A stretch of DNA of 37,560 bases from Euprymna scolopes (taxonomy: Eukaryota; Mollusca; Cephalopoda; Sepiida; Sepiolidae): contig CM044491.1 in assembly GCA_024364805.1 (NCBI GenBank), forward strand, positions 87,384,472-87,422,031. The letters are read 5' to 3'. Of the stretch, positions 1 to 12,030 are shown piece by piece; position 1 is the first letter of the stretch; every line of letters begins with the position of its first letter. The position numbers and the translations under genes were made by a program. The notes under the pieces were generated by a model. It did not search any database. It worked only from the letters and a program-made list of their open reading frames with translations, and was not told the origin of the DNA.

Positions 1-30
<30 letters not shown>
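1..30. repeat. TA dinucleotide microsatellite at window edge
   Basis: The window opens inside a pure AT/TA run that ends at base 30. Its true length is cut off by the window. Confidence 0.97.
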
Positions 31-32
<2 letters not shown>

Positions 33-1913
33 CCAGGGAAGGCCATGATTCCAGGGATTGGATGAGGATGAATTAATGTGCCATGCTACCATACTTTTAT
101 TGTCATTGGAATTGATGAAATCGTTCATTTTTAATAGCATTGATTAATAGTCTTCTCTTGGTGAGGGGCTCACGTTAATGTAACGGCCGGTAGCTTCTCA
201 TGTCTCTCCACGGTGACTTATTCCACAATACCTTGTAATCTACATTGCATTATAGAAAACCTACTGTAAATTTAATATAATCGTATTTATATAATGGTCT
301 TAATTAAACTTTAAAATAAAAAAAGTCAAGTATCATGTTTCGGTTGCACAGTAGTAGAAGCATTCATTTCGAACTGTTCCCGTTTATTTTTATTATTATT
401 TTTCAAAGAACAAACGTTTGGTTTCATAGAATTTTTTTCATAATAGCTTGAATTAACGTTCAAAATGTAAATGTCACATATCATGATATAATTATGTTTT
501 AAACACAATCGTTATATCGAAAACGTCCATGTCTTATCAGAAGAATTAAGATTGGACTTAATCGCTATTGCTTTCAACTTGTGCGGTGATAAAACTTTTT
601 AAATGGACTGTTGATGTTGAAAGTGTTAACCTTTGTCAAAATCAGATTCCTTTCTTCAATCAGATTTGTCCGTGTATCGATTTTCGATATTTATCGGAAA
701 AAATTCCGATACAAAGCCTATCTAAGAACACTGCCAGGTACATAAAACATACTAATGCGAAATGTCAAAAACTCGGGCCAGCTGTTTCGGATTCCATAAG
801 AACATACTCTTCTATATACACACAGTCAAAGTTCCATTTTTATAAAAGTCAATAATAGATTTATAATAAAGTGCAGAAGCATTTTGCACTTGCTTATCTA
901 ACCACACTGAAATTTTGTGGTAAAGCAAGACTCTCCGCTTGTGGATTACTAAAATATGTGCCTCATTTAGTTGACCTGTCTAGTAAGTGAAAACGTCAAT
1001 TGATAATGCTGATAATGTATTGCTTTTTGGGTAAACACAACGATCTCCAAAGCAGTTGAAATTTTTACATTGATATTTATTCCCCTTAACAGAAGGTGGA
1101 TGATTGCTAAGTGGTTACAAAGGTCGATTTCCTGTAAGATATATAGGTTTAAATCACGGTCTGAGGCCCTCTTTCATATTCATAAAACAAACTGTAAGAC
1201 ATCAAAAGTGTTTGTGCATATTTTGTCTGATTGGATTGTAGGTATTCTTCTGCAGATTACTATTATCTTATTCCATCAAATACGTCATACGAAGTTGCAG
1301 TAATCGTTATTTAGCGACGTGTGCATCAATTTAACAATAGGTCTTGATTGTTTTTTTTGTTTTGTCTTCATTTTTTGTGTGTGAAATACATACAGAAGTG
1401 TCAAATATATTCATTATGAAATGTGTTGAAAATCTTACATGTAACCACGTAATCTATGACGTATTTTGTTACAGGGAAAGTCTTGTAACACAATCGTCCT
1501 ATTCAGACACACCACTCAGTATTTCCAACCCTATCTCATATTGCTCAGACGGTTCATCTGTGATGTAACAAAAAGTAGACTTATCAATATTATAGCTGTA
1601 TATTATGCAACACTTCCTGACTATTTATGAAAGAAAAAGTAATATTCAGTGAACATAGTCGTGGAATTAATTCTGTTTATATTCCAATGTCTAAACAACA
1701 GTACATAAAACTATATTACGAAAAAATTTAGTTGTAATATTAGTTCGTTATGAATGAAATTATACCTAATAATCCAAATTTATAAACAAGATTTGTGTTT
1801 TCTTTAAAACTTTATAAACAAGGGGTGTTTTCTTAAAAAAATTATCAGGAAGCTGTTATTTGGGCCATTTACACAAGGAAATATTATTTTTAATTAAATG
1901 CTATACATAGTAC

Positions 1914-1914
<1 letters not shown>
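31..1914. other. AT-rich non-coding DNA, nothing recognised
   Basis: Open frames here (up to 95 codons at 568-855) are short, lack recognisable motifs and have no coding-like composition. I see no RNA gene, terminal repeats or transposon protein. It may be intergenic or intronic, which the sequence does not decide. Confidence 0.5.

Positions 1915-1982
<68 letters not shown>
1915..1982. repeat. TA dinucleotide microsatellite
   Basis: About 34 uninterrupted TA units. This is one of at least seven long TA tracts in the window. Confidence 0.97.
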
Positions 1983-1987
<5 letters not shown>

Positions 1988-2170
1988 TTCTGATTATAAA
2001 ATGGGCAGAATTATTGTCCTTAAACTTAAAATAGATGTTTATGTCATTTTAATGGTTGAATGTCGTATGATGTGTGCTCATTTTCTTATTAAATACTAAT
2101 TTCAATTAATTCGCATTAACTGATGTGAATCAGACGAACTCTATAATATGTTTATTAAATGCACCTTATC

Positions 2171-2328
2171 ATAACTAAAGTCCATACCAAATTTCACATA
2201 GCTCGTCTCATTACTTTCCGAAAAGTCTTTGAGAATAAATGTAAACTTTCTGTGACAAATGCATAGCAAAGTCCATGCCAAATTTCAGTTAGCTTAACCA
2301 GATAGTTTCGTAGAAAAAAGTGAAGTGG
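2171..2328. repeat. Two direct copies of a 60-bp motif leading into a CA microsatellite
   Basis: Copies at about 2171-2231 and 2262-2325 share AAAGTCCAT-CCAAATTTCA, followed by TAGCT and a G/T-rich stretch ending in AAAA. The period is about 91 bp. The second copy runs straight into the CA tract. The layout (CCAAATTTCA motif, then CA repeat) recalls the tail of a dispersed invertebrate repeat. The family is not identified. Confidence 0.6.
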
Positions 2329-2330
2329 AG

Positions 2331-2331
<1 letters not shown>

Positions 2332-2414
<83 letters not shown>
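2332..2414. repeat. Compound CA then TA microsatellite
   Basis: About 32 CA units to roughly 2395, then about nine TA units. It produces several spurious open frames (poly-Thr-His, poly-Cys-Val, poly-Ile-Tyr). Confidence 0.97.
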
Positions 2415-2479
2415 GTCTGTGTGTATATATGTATATATATGCAGACTAAGAGACATATAATAAAATATACTATTCTACA

Positions 2480-2517
2480 CACAAACATATATATACACAC
2501 ATACATATATATATATA

Positions 2518-2558
<41 letters not shown>
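2480..2558. repeat. Compound TA/CA/TG microsatellite
   Basis: Short TA and CA runs followed by about 20 TG units. With the CA tract about 100 bp upstream, this makes a CA...TG inverted pair. Confidence 0.93.
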
Positions 2559-2561
<3 letters not shown>

Positions 2562-2599
2562 AGACTTAATACGAATAAAAAAACATATATCTCCATGTG

Positions 2600-3255
2600 A
2601 ATCTGTTTCCTGTAACGAGGTTCTGTCTCATTTTTGCTGATACAATCTATGTTTTCGTTTTAATATCGTGGTAAATGTCCTTCATTTGTTCCGTAGACCA
2701 TTATCTAGATTGTTGTTAGTATAATTCATGATCAGGAATTTAAAAAAAAGTGCAACCATTTAGGGTCATGTCATGTGGCACACATGCTGCATCTGTCTTA
2801 GATTTTTCCATTTTCTCCATGATTCATTTAGGGCAAATTAATGTTTTAAGTATATTCAGCACTTGTGACTGGTACTTTCATTACTGCCACACAGATATGT
2901 GTGTATACGTGAACACTGCTGCATTAAAACCCACTACCCAATCTTGTGTATGAACTGATGAGAATCTTACGAAAGTTCCGTAATTATAGCAAAATAAAAA
3001 AATAATAATTAAATTGTTTTATTTATTAATATAAGCATTTCTAAACATGTAACAGTATCCTAATTTGCATGCATATAGCATTTAAATAAATGAGAAAAAT
3101 TCATGTTTATATAAATAAGAAAATGTTAGTTTCTCCATGGTAGAATGTACAAGCTACGATATAACATTATTCGAAATTAATGTTGTACGTAAATATACCA
3201 TATTTATGACCTCTCTATCGTTCACTTAAAATATAAGAATAAAATATTTCTGCCT
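2600..3255. other. AT-rich non-coding DNA, nothing recognised
   Basis: Only one open frame over 60 codons (2750-2953), without any motif. No repeat structure found by eye. Confidence 0.45.
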
Positions 3256-4272
3256 TTTTTAGATGAGTATCAATTATTTGTATTATTTTGATACTTCGGA
3301 CTACAGTTCTCATCTTGAGTGTTATTTTAGAATATTTCGGCCCAATGTAACCGCAAACCTTGTTGGTCGTAACGTAACGTAACGTTTTTATTTAGTTGTA
3401 TGTTACATTTATCTAGAGGCTTAATATTTAATGTTCACTGCGGATGACATTCGAAATACAACTGCAAATTGTTCAGAACTTCCTCTCCGCCATGGCTAAA
3501 GGAAAGAGAGCACGTTACTCTAGTCTATTAAATAAAAGGGGTCCATTCAAAATTGCGTGCTTATTACCGAGTAAAATAAAAAGATTCCCAGATTCGAAAG
3601 AATGATAAACAAGTTCGGCAGAAAGATGCCCGAGTTCAGCAGAAAGACTCGTTGATTCGATAGAAAGATTCACTAGTTCGACAAGACAGGCTTGAAGAAA
3701 GCCGGAGGTTACATCGATCGAAGCTAGATTTTTTATTTTTTTTTAGATGAGGATTGGTTATCCGTATTATTTGGATTCATCGGCGTACTGTTCTCATATT
3801 GACTGTCATTTTTACAACGTTTCTGTCGATGTAACCTCCGACTTTCTTCAGGTGTATATTGTCAAACTAAAGTATGTTTCTGTCGAACTCGGGAATATCG
3901 ACGGAATTTCGAACGGAACTCTTTATTTTCTTCGCTGAGGTAACATGGTCTCATTCCGACCGTCGTGACTGAGTAAAGGTCCTATGTAATTAGCATTTGT
4001 ATTTTTAGCTCACCCACACTGAGTATTTAACCTTCATCCTTCAGGAGAATATCACTTTCACAATTGATTTTTCCAAGCACTCTTACAAATGTGCCACAGA
4101 TTCTTGTTCGGGAAAATACACCTGAAAAAGGTCGGAAGTTACATCGACTGAAACATTGTGAAAATAACACTTAACATAAAGACAATAGTCGAATGAATCC
4201 AAATAATGCGAATCGATGGAAACGTTGTGGAAATTACACTCATCATTATAACAGTACTCGAAAAAATTCTAT
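3256..4272. repeat. Inverted-repeat locus of a dispersed family (copy 1)
   Basis: Plus-strand units start with GATGAG and run through TATTATTTGGATTCAT, CTGTTCTCAT and ACAACGTTTC to a TGTAACC-CC end (3256-3363, 3748-3863). Minus-orientation units lie at 3685-3727, 4117-4225 and 4211-4270. The middle contains a segment with TCGAACTCGGGAAT, GAACGGAAC and GGTAACATG. The same ends in the same order around the same middle recur at 6655-7200, so this is a dispersed element with inverted ends rather than chance. A TAACG triplication lies at 3369-3384. The family is unnamed here. Confidence 0.7.
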
Positions 4273-6270
4273 TAAGACTAACACCAAAACTGTAATATAG
4301 CATTCCACACTGGGAACATGTGTACATGAGGTTCTTGTAAATTATCGTTCAACACTGGTTGTATATTGCGTGAAATTTCCATGTATAACGTAAAATTATA
4401 ATTAAATATATTTTCAAGCATGGAGTGTATCCCTACAGTTGTTCTCCCATTCATAATATTTTATTCATGAAGATTTTTAGATGCGTATATGAAGCAAAAA
4501 CTCTACTATTACTATCTATTAATGATCAATTCCGGTTTCTATCAATTTCAGATTAAGCTTCTGGCGGGCAATTCTTAATTCAGCGTAGTACATATTCTTA
4601 ATACCACTCTCTCCGTCTTTACCTTATTTATATTTGAGGTGTATTGTAGAAATTGTTTAGCTGTAATAAGTTGGTCGTAATAACATCAAATTATCTGTTA
4701 TTTCGCTCGCCGTGCTACCATTAGCAGGGGAATTACCTCCTCATTTGAGTCAATATCGTATTCCTTCGTCATATATAGTAGTAAAATTGGGACTGAAAGG
4801 AGTATAATATTGCTAGCCTTGTTACGTTGCGGGGAGAATTTTGGAAGGAAGACGGGGATTCAGAACGAAGGACGATAACGACATTTATATACTGTTTACA
4901 CCACGACAACGACAACTGTGACGATTCTTGGGAACTTCATATTATTATTAATTCGGAGCTGAGGCATTTATGCAACAGTTCGTGTTAACACAGATAGAAC
5001 GGAGATGCATTATTGATGATGGCGGAGGGGGCAGACAGTTAATAATTGAAAGGGGTTAAACAAAGTTCTTTTATAAGATGATAGACAGAACACATTCACC
5101 TTTCAGTTGAAATGACGACGACGACGAGACAAGTTTACGAATATAGATGATTCTTTATTCATTCCAGCTGGTTGATGATAGTAGTCAGGGATTCAAGCCT
5201 TTACAATTACATTGTTGTATCATCCCCCCACTCGCCAAAAAGAGGGTGACAACTCCCAGTATAGCCGACTTAACTCCAAGTCGATCTCAAATTTGACTGA
5301 ATGACTTCCTTCGAAACCTGTCTCAATATATTAGAACTATCCTTTCTTGGTGACGTCAGCACGTGAAATTTATGAACGTGGATTTTACCAATGTATGTCC
5401 AAATAGACTTTTGGCAAAATAAAGAATTCACAATTTGAATTGTTCAATATCTTACCTTTTAACCTGTTAATCGTTATTTGTAAACTCGTATTGTCCATTC
5501 TTTTAACTGACATATTAAATATCCAGTTATTTCTAAAAGAATCAGCAATATGCTGCATTCCTAAATTAAATATCTATCTATGACATAAATAATATTTAGT
5601 TATGTGCGAGAATAATGACAATCGGTGTGCATTCCTAGGATTTCAATATGTATTATTTTTTCATTTTTCTTACTTGGTTCGATTCTAACCTTTTCCAAAT
5701 ATCATTTTCAAATTTATCTAATTTAATTACTCGGGAGTGTCCCTTTTTATATGACGATCTAAATAGTTTACATATTTTACTTAACAAAACAATTCTATAA
5801 GAAACCGTTAACATTTGAAGAATTAATGAAAATTATGATCACATGAATGAGATTTTAACTCAGTGAAATGTACATCTACAGCTATTCTGCTTTACAATTT
5901 GTTAAGAATTGAAATAATTGGAAAAAGATAAATGTATCACTGTTACTTAAGATAATTTAAAAATTACATGATTGCAATCGCCAGGCAATATAGAAAGTGC
6001 ACAGTAAGATGAAGACGCGAATAGTTAAGTAGGAGAGAGTAGACAGAATGTATATATTAAAATGGGAAACAATAAGTATAAAGCTAAAGAAAGAAACAAA
6101 GCATCCGCACAGAATTCGAAAGCACGAATTCACGTTAAAATGGCCGCCTTGAGACAATAGTTAAATAGATTGCCGAAAGGTAGCGGTGCACTTATCAGGT
6201 TTATATATGTAGGCTCAAGCGATTAAAATAATAATCTACAATTGATAGAAAACTAATTTTTGAAACAAAC
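4273..6270. other. Non-coding DNA, nothing recognised
   Basis: It contains a somewhat GC-richer stretch (about 4790-5350) with short GAC/GACGAC runs near 5115. I find no open frame with motifs, no terminal repeats and no RNA gene. A minus-strand frame at 5957-6157 is short and hydrophobic without other support. Confidence 0.45.
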
Positions 6271-6273
6271 AGC

Positions 6274-6318
6274 ATTATTAAAATATTAACAGGATTATTA
6301 AAATATTAACAGGATTAT
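6274..6318. repeat. Tandem duplication of a 20-bp unit
   Basis: ATTAAAATATTAACAGGATT occurs twice head to tail, a recent small duplication. Confidence 0.9.
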
Positions 6319-6654
6319 TTTGGCCTGCAGGAAAAAGAGTAAAGATTGGAAAATGTTACCAAATATGAGAATGGAACAAAACTAAATATTATCTGATTTG
6401 GATAACGTCTTCGTACAATAGGTTCATATAGAGTAAGGAAGCGTTTTTACGAAAAGTGAAAGAAATCATAACAATAATTATCTAAAATCTCTGGAAATTC
6501 TTAATTTTTTAAATTCACTTGTTGCATATTACTACTGTGTTTATGTATAATTATCTCCAACACTCTTTGTAGAAGTTTGTATATATTTAGATTTTAAGTG
6601 AACATTATGCTGTTTTAATTTGTAAATTGTATTATGTTCAGAATCTTTGAGATA

Positions 6655-7200
6655 AAAATTAATTTGGATTTTTGGGACTACTGTTCTCATCTTGTGTGCC
6701 ATTTGCACAACGCTATGGACGTATACTGTGTCGAACTCAAGAATATTTATCTTGAAGTCTAGAATCTTTCTGCCGAACTCGGGAATCTGTACGAGATTAC
6801 GAACGGAACACTTTATTAGATCCACAGGGTAACATGTTGTCGCCCTGTTAATCATGACTGGATAGAAGTCCTGAGTAATTCGCAATTGTATTTTGAGTGT
6901 CGCTTACACCGATGAATAAGCATATAGCATTTAAAAAATGTAACTTACAAGTTGATTTTATCAAATACTTTATCCACTTCGCCACGGGAGATGTGGTCGC
7001 CGTCGATTAAATAAACGGTTCGGTTTCAAATTCCTTGCAAATCCCAAATTCAAAAGATTGGGTTTTAGGTAAGACAAACAGATTCCCAAGTTTGACAAAA
7101 TACAGCTGATTAAGATTGGAGGTGACCATAACTAAATCGTTGTGAAAATAATAATCAAGATTAGAATAATAATCGAAAAATTTAAATAATACGAATAAGT
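6655..7200. repeat. Inverted-repeat locus of the same dispersed family (copy 2)
   Basis: The left part (6660-6725) has CTACTGTTCTCATCTTG and CACAACGCTATGG, matching the plus units of copy 1. The middle (6766-6908) repeats TCGAACTCGGGAAT, GAACGGAAC and GGTAACATG. The right part (about 7105-7200) has GGAGGTGACC, TCGTTGTGAAAATAA and AAATAATACGAATAA in minus orientation, matching 4120-4225. It is more diverged than copy 1. Confidence 0.62.
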
Positions 7201-8360
7201 CTCAGATTGTATTCTACGGTAGATTTTTTTACGATATTAGGAATTCGCAGTAATAATCAGGTTAATGGTTTCCTATAAAGTCAACGTAACTTACAAAAGA
7301 TTACAAAGTGTAGTAATACTTTTGTATTGTAAGTAAAAGAGTTTTCATTATACACTTATCCTGTGAGCCTTTGCTAAGCCTGTAGACATGGCGGCCTTTC
7401 CTCTCCTTCCTTTCATCCCGAACAATCGTTTGAACTTTTACCCTTGTAGTATTAAATCTTTACGTCCTGGAAAAGCTTTGCAACTTGAACTTTTCAAGCA
7501 GTATTATCACAAAGTCATATAGTTTTTCTCCTTCTCAAATTTGACCTTGCTAATCTTAATTCCAATGCCTCCTTGAACTGAAATTCCTTGAAGATTAAGA
7601 ACCGGGTTCAAAGATCTATGATCGTTTCGAATGCTTTCTGCTCTCTTGCCTGACGTTCTCCGTTGAGTCATGAATGTCACAGAGAAAAGGAGACTTTTCA
7701 ACTCCTATTGAATGAATACGCTTTTTCATCCTAGAATCCATCTTCTATTTCTATTGATTAGTATGTAAAGCCGCATACAGTAACATCCGAATGTCGTTTA
7801 ATAACAAGTTCAGTATCCTAGATCTGTTTCTACTTTTCTTCTCTCTATATCTATTATCAGGTTATTGGAAAGGTTTATCGGGACATTTTTTAAAATTATT
7901 TTTATAGGTATTATGAAATTATTAACCATATACGAAGGCAGAGCTTATCTCCACAGGAATAAGAACACGGATATATTTTAGTGTGGAGGTATTATTGCGA
8001 AAAAAATCGGTTTAACTTAATTGTAATTAGCTAAGGTATGTTTGGCGTTATTCTAGCTAAAATGATAAATTATACAATTAATTCCGTCTTTGGTTAAGTC
8101 CTCAATAGTGCTGTCTTCCAGGTGTCATATCTTCGTTCACGTAGGTGATAACTAATTGTTTGGGACGGCCAGCTGTTCGTTTAATTGTTGTCATCATCTA
8201 TTTTTGTACTCGAATGTTCGGCTTCTTCTCTTTCTAACCACTTTGTGCAACATTCTATAAAATTGGGAAGCAAAACAAAAAGTTGGATTGGATTTTTTTT
8301 AAATAAAGCTATCGTTAATGATGGCTGAGGGTAAATGTTTTTTCTCAATTTGCAAACAAA
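7201..8360. other. AT-rich non-coding DNA, nothing recognised
   Basis: The open frame at 7507-7701 (minus) has no family signature. I see no RNA gene or repeats. Confidence 0.45.
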
Positions 8361-8364
8361 CCAA

Positions 8365-8453
8365 ACAACAACAACAACAATAATAATAATAATAATGATG
8401 ATGATGGTGGTGATGATGATGGTGATGATAATGACGATGATGACGACGACGAC

Positions 8454-8497
<44 letters not shown>
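8365..8497. repeat. Compound trinucleotide microsatellite CAA/TAA/GAT
   Basis: Successive CAA, TAA and ATG/GAT runs. Both strands give long homopolymeric frames (poly-Met plus, poly-Ile/Val minus) that are artefacts of the repeat. Confidence 0.97.
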
Positions 8498-8624
8498 CTA
8501 GTGGGACCTGTGGAAATTCCAAAGCAGCATTTTTCCTATGTAATATATTGTTGCTAGGCATGCTGTGAGCGTTCTATTCAGCATGAATGAAGGCACAATC
8601 ATATTCTAGTTTTTTTTATTAAAA

Positions 8625-10573
8625 CTGTACTGCCCCCTTACTAAAATAATAACTTTGATATATTTCATGAGCTGATTATTTCATTACAAACACACCGGTC
8701 AATTAACTCGTATTTTATCATTTTTCATAATTATTGAATATGTTACTATGTTCGACAATAATTTTGCATAATTTCAACCCACATTATCGCCTCTCCCTTT
8801 ACTAAAATATTAAACTTGATATATTGTATCGACTGATTATTTTATTAAAAAAAACACAACTATTAATTAACTTACATTTCATCATTTTTATTTTCAATAA
8901 TTCTTGGATATAGTACTATATTTGACAATAATTTTTCATCATTTAAACTCACCATATCACACACCTTACTAAAATAATAACTTTCATATATTTTCTAGGC
9001 TGATTATTTCATTACAAACACATACATCAATCAACTCACATTTCATCATTTTTCGTAATTCTTGGATATGTTACTAATTTCGACAATATTTGTTTTATAA
9101 TTTAAACCAACATTGCCGCCCAACCTTACTAAAATAATAACTTTGATACATTTGCATGGCTGATTATTTAATTAAACACACACTAATTAATTAACCTCCA
9201 TTTCATCATTTTTCATAATTCTTGGGTATGTTACTAATTTCGACAATCATTTTTCATAATTTATACCCACATGATCGCCCTCTCTTAATAAAATAATAAC
9301 TCTGAAATATCATCTGGGCTTATTGTTTTATTACCAACACACTAATGAATGAAATCACATTTAATCATTTTTTCATAATTCTTGGATATGTTACTTATTT
9401 CGAAAATCATTTTTCATAATTGTAACCCACATTTTCGCTCTTCCCTCTTCCCAAACACACCAATCAATTAACTAATATTTCATCATTTTTCGTAATTCTT
9501 GGATATGTTACTAATTTCGACAATAATTTTTCATAAGTTAAGCCCTCCTTATCTTCTTCCCCTTTACTTATATAATAACTTTGATATATTGTCTAGGCTG
9601 ATTATTTTATTATAAACACACCAATCAATTAAATCACATTTCGTCATGTTTCGTAATTATTGGATATCTTACTAATTTCGACAATAATTTTTTTTTTATA
9701 ATTTAAACCATCCTCGTTGCCCTCTCTTACTAAAAAAAATACTTTGATATATTTTTGGACTGATTATTTCATAAAAAACATAACTATCAATAAACTCACA
9801 CTTCATCATTTTTCTTAATTCTTTGATATGTTACACATTTCGACAACTATTTTTAATATTTTTAACCCACATTATCAACCACCCACTACAAACATCATAA
9901 CTTTGATATATTATCTGGGATTATTATTTCATTTCAAACACACCAAACAATTAACTGACATTTCGTCATTATTCATAATTCTTGGATATGTTACTTATGT
10001 CGACAACCATTTTTCATCATTTTAACCCAGATCATCGCCCAACTTACTCAAATAATATCTTTGGTATATTGTCTGGTCTGATTATTTCATTGCAAACACA
10101 CTAATGCATTAAATAACATTATCATTTTTCATAATTCTTGGATATGTTACTACTTTTGACAATTATTTTTCATAATTTAAACCATCCGTATCGCCCTCTC
10201 TTACTTACATAATTACTTTGGTATATTTTCTGGGCTGATTATTTTATTATAAACACACACGCGGTTAACTCATATTTAAGCTTTGTTCATACTTCTGGAT
10301 ATGTTACTAATTTCGACAAAATTTTTTTAAATTAAAAACCCACATTAGGCCTCTCACTCCTACTTATATAATATATTTGATACATTGTCTGGGCTTATTA
10401 TATCATTACGCACACACAAATCAAGTAACTCACATTTCATCATTTTTCATATTTCTTGGATATGTTACTAATTTCGACAATAATTTTCATAACTTTAACC
10501 CACTATATCGCTCCCCTTACTTAAATAATAACTTCGATATATTGCCTGGGCTGATTATTTCATTACAAACAAA
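8625..10573. repeat. Tandem array of about 12 units of a 160-bp repeat
   Basis: Each unit carries, in order, ACTAAAATAATAACTTTGAT, GGCTGATTATTTCATTAC, ACACACCAATCAATTAACTC, CATTTCATCATTTTTCATAA, TTCTTGGATATGTTACTAAT, TTTCGACAATAATTTTTCAT and ATTTAAACCCACAT. The ACTAAAATAA anchor recurs near 8641, 8802, 8969, 9129, 9289, 9567, 9730, 9888, 10046, 10204, 10362 and 10519, a period of 157-167 bp. One unit near 9450 is shortened. Divergence between units is modest and there is no open frame across the array. Repeats of about 160 bp are known as cores of molluscan Helitron-like 'pearl' elements; that link is an inference. Confidence 0.95.
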
Positions 10574-10574
10574 T

Positions 10575-10796
10575 AAATGCTGGGTATTCTCATAGTATAT
10601 ATGTTCCACCTATTTTATCCAATCCTGGGTGACGCCGCATATTCTGCTAATATATATCGTTCACCGATCTGATTCGATCCCGAGCGACGCTGGGTATTTT
10701 GCTACTATATGGTTTCCACCTATCTCATTTAATACTGGGCGACCCTTTCTGATAGTATATATTTGCACATCTCATTCAATACCTGGACTGACTTCA
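10575..10796. repeat. Four tandem copies of a 55-60-bp minisatellite
   Basis: Units begin near 10578, 10636, 10691 and 10746. Each holds a GGGTATTCTGCTA-TATATAT core, then TTCCACC-ATCTCATT-AAT and CTGGG-GAC. The array starts immediately after the last 160-bp unit, so the two arrays appear to be parts of one element. The GCTA-TATATAT core resembles the Helitron-like termini (GCTAGTATATAT) at 17,914 and 21,736. Confidence 0.82.
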
Positions 10797-10938
10797 TGTC
10801 CGCCACCCCACTGTTGAAAATATACATTAAATAAAGTAATATTTTAATCGTAAACTGTTTCAGCCATTTCCGGGACTGACTTTATATCCCCAACCCACTG
10901 CTAAAAATATACATGAAATAATGTAATGTCTAATTTAC
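10789..10938. repeat. Direct duplication, period about 85 bp
   Basis: GACTGACTT-AT-TCC, CAC-CCACTG and AAAATATACAT-AAATAA-GTAAT appear at about 10789-10850 and again at 10874-10935. It follows the minisatellite directly. Confidence 0.8.
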
Positions 10939-12030
10939 AAAAGATATATAAACAATATCAACAACAAGTACAACGATTCACAACCTTTGCTTTCTTACAA
11001 ATTGAAATGCTATAATTTGTGTCTAAACAAACTAAATCTCAGGGTTTTCAGTGCTAATGCAAATGTAACGTTGTCCGGGAACCAAAACTTAGTTTCTTTA
11101 CTCGAATATAAAACAAAGAATAGGAAAAACTTCAACTCGCTATTTGTTTTATACAACAATAATCATTTCCTCGTTCTCTCGTTACCATTGTGACGTCATC
11201 CATATGATCGTCTACTTTAGCGTCATGTACATCTAGCACGTGACCGCGACCGTTACTCACGTATCTAACGTAATATTTCTCTTTTTTCGTCGTTCTTTTT
11301 TTTTCTTAACCGGTGACGTAATTTCGCATGTATTTGCATCCATGCATCCCTGCTATGTTGCACAAAAATAAACATATCTAACCAAAGATAACATACCATG
11401 TTTATGTGTAAACAAAGATATTTCGCAGTTCTTTAATATGTTTACCATGTTAAGGCAAAAGTTACAACCGTTTACTATAAATGAAAAAAAGTATCTAGTT
11501 CGATTCTTTCTTTTAACTTTTTCGAGCACAAGATAACACGTAGATGAAGTCAGCTATTTTAATGGATATCATTATGAAATCATTTTTAGCAATTATTTTT
11601 CTTTTTTGCTATTTATGGTATATTAAAACATAATAAACTTAATCCACATTATTGCTTTAACGCTCTCCGCTGTTCAATTACATACAACTACCAACTACTA
11701 ACTGTGAGGGGGGAGGCAAGCTTGGAATATCCGCTCAGTTAAAAAACCTAAGTTTCGACTTAGTATGTTTGGCGATTCTCTCGTCGGTGACGTAAATCTA
11801 AAGATGTTTGTTTTACAAATCCCTATAACCGGTGTCTTTCTCCACATCTCAACCTTTTAATTAAACGAAAGACGTTAACAAAACTCCTATTTTTAGTCAT
11901 CTTTAATCTACCAGAAGGGATTGTAAATTGCATTGCTATGAAATCTGAACTGATGCATTTACGACCTGAAAGACGCAACTCTCTGTTGCAGATATTGACG
12001 ATGTTAGACTCCAACAAAGCAATCCTTGTC
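10939..12030. other. Non-coding DNA with a few CRE-like sites
   Basis: No coding evidence. A palindromic TGACGTCA lies at 11191-11198 and GTGACGTAA-type half sites near 11323 and 11788. These could be chance in 1 kb. A minus frame at 11823-12032 overlaps the mariner remnant start and has no motif. Confidence 0.4.

Noticed and set aside
2194-2600. Three overlapping frames rich in Cys-Val, Thr-His and Ile-Tyr
   Set aside because: Pure dinucleotide-repeat translation.
4790-5350. Possible long terminal repeat or host exon in a GC-richer stretch
   Set aside because: No paired copy, no splice-framed open reading and no recognisable protein.
8181-8568. Open frames of 126 and 77 codons on both strands
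   Set aside because: They are translations of the GAT/TAA microsatellite (poly-Ile/Val and poly-Met) with no other coding support.
8625-10573. Regular repeats that might suggest a CRISPR array
   Set aside because: The whole 160-bp unit is repeated without unique spacers, and the DNA is clearly eukaryotic.
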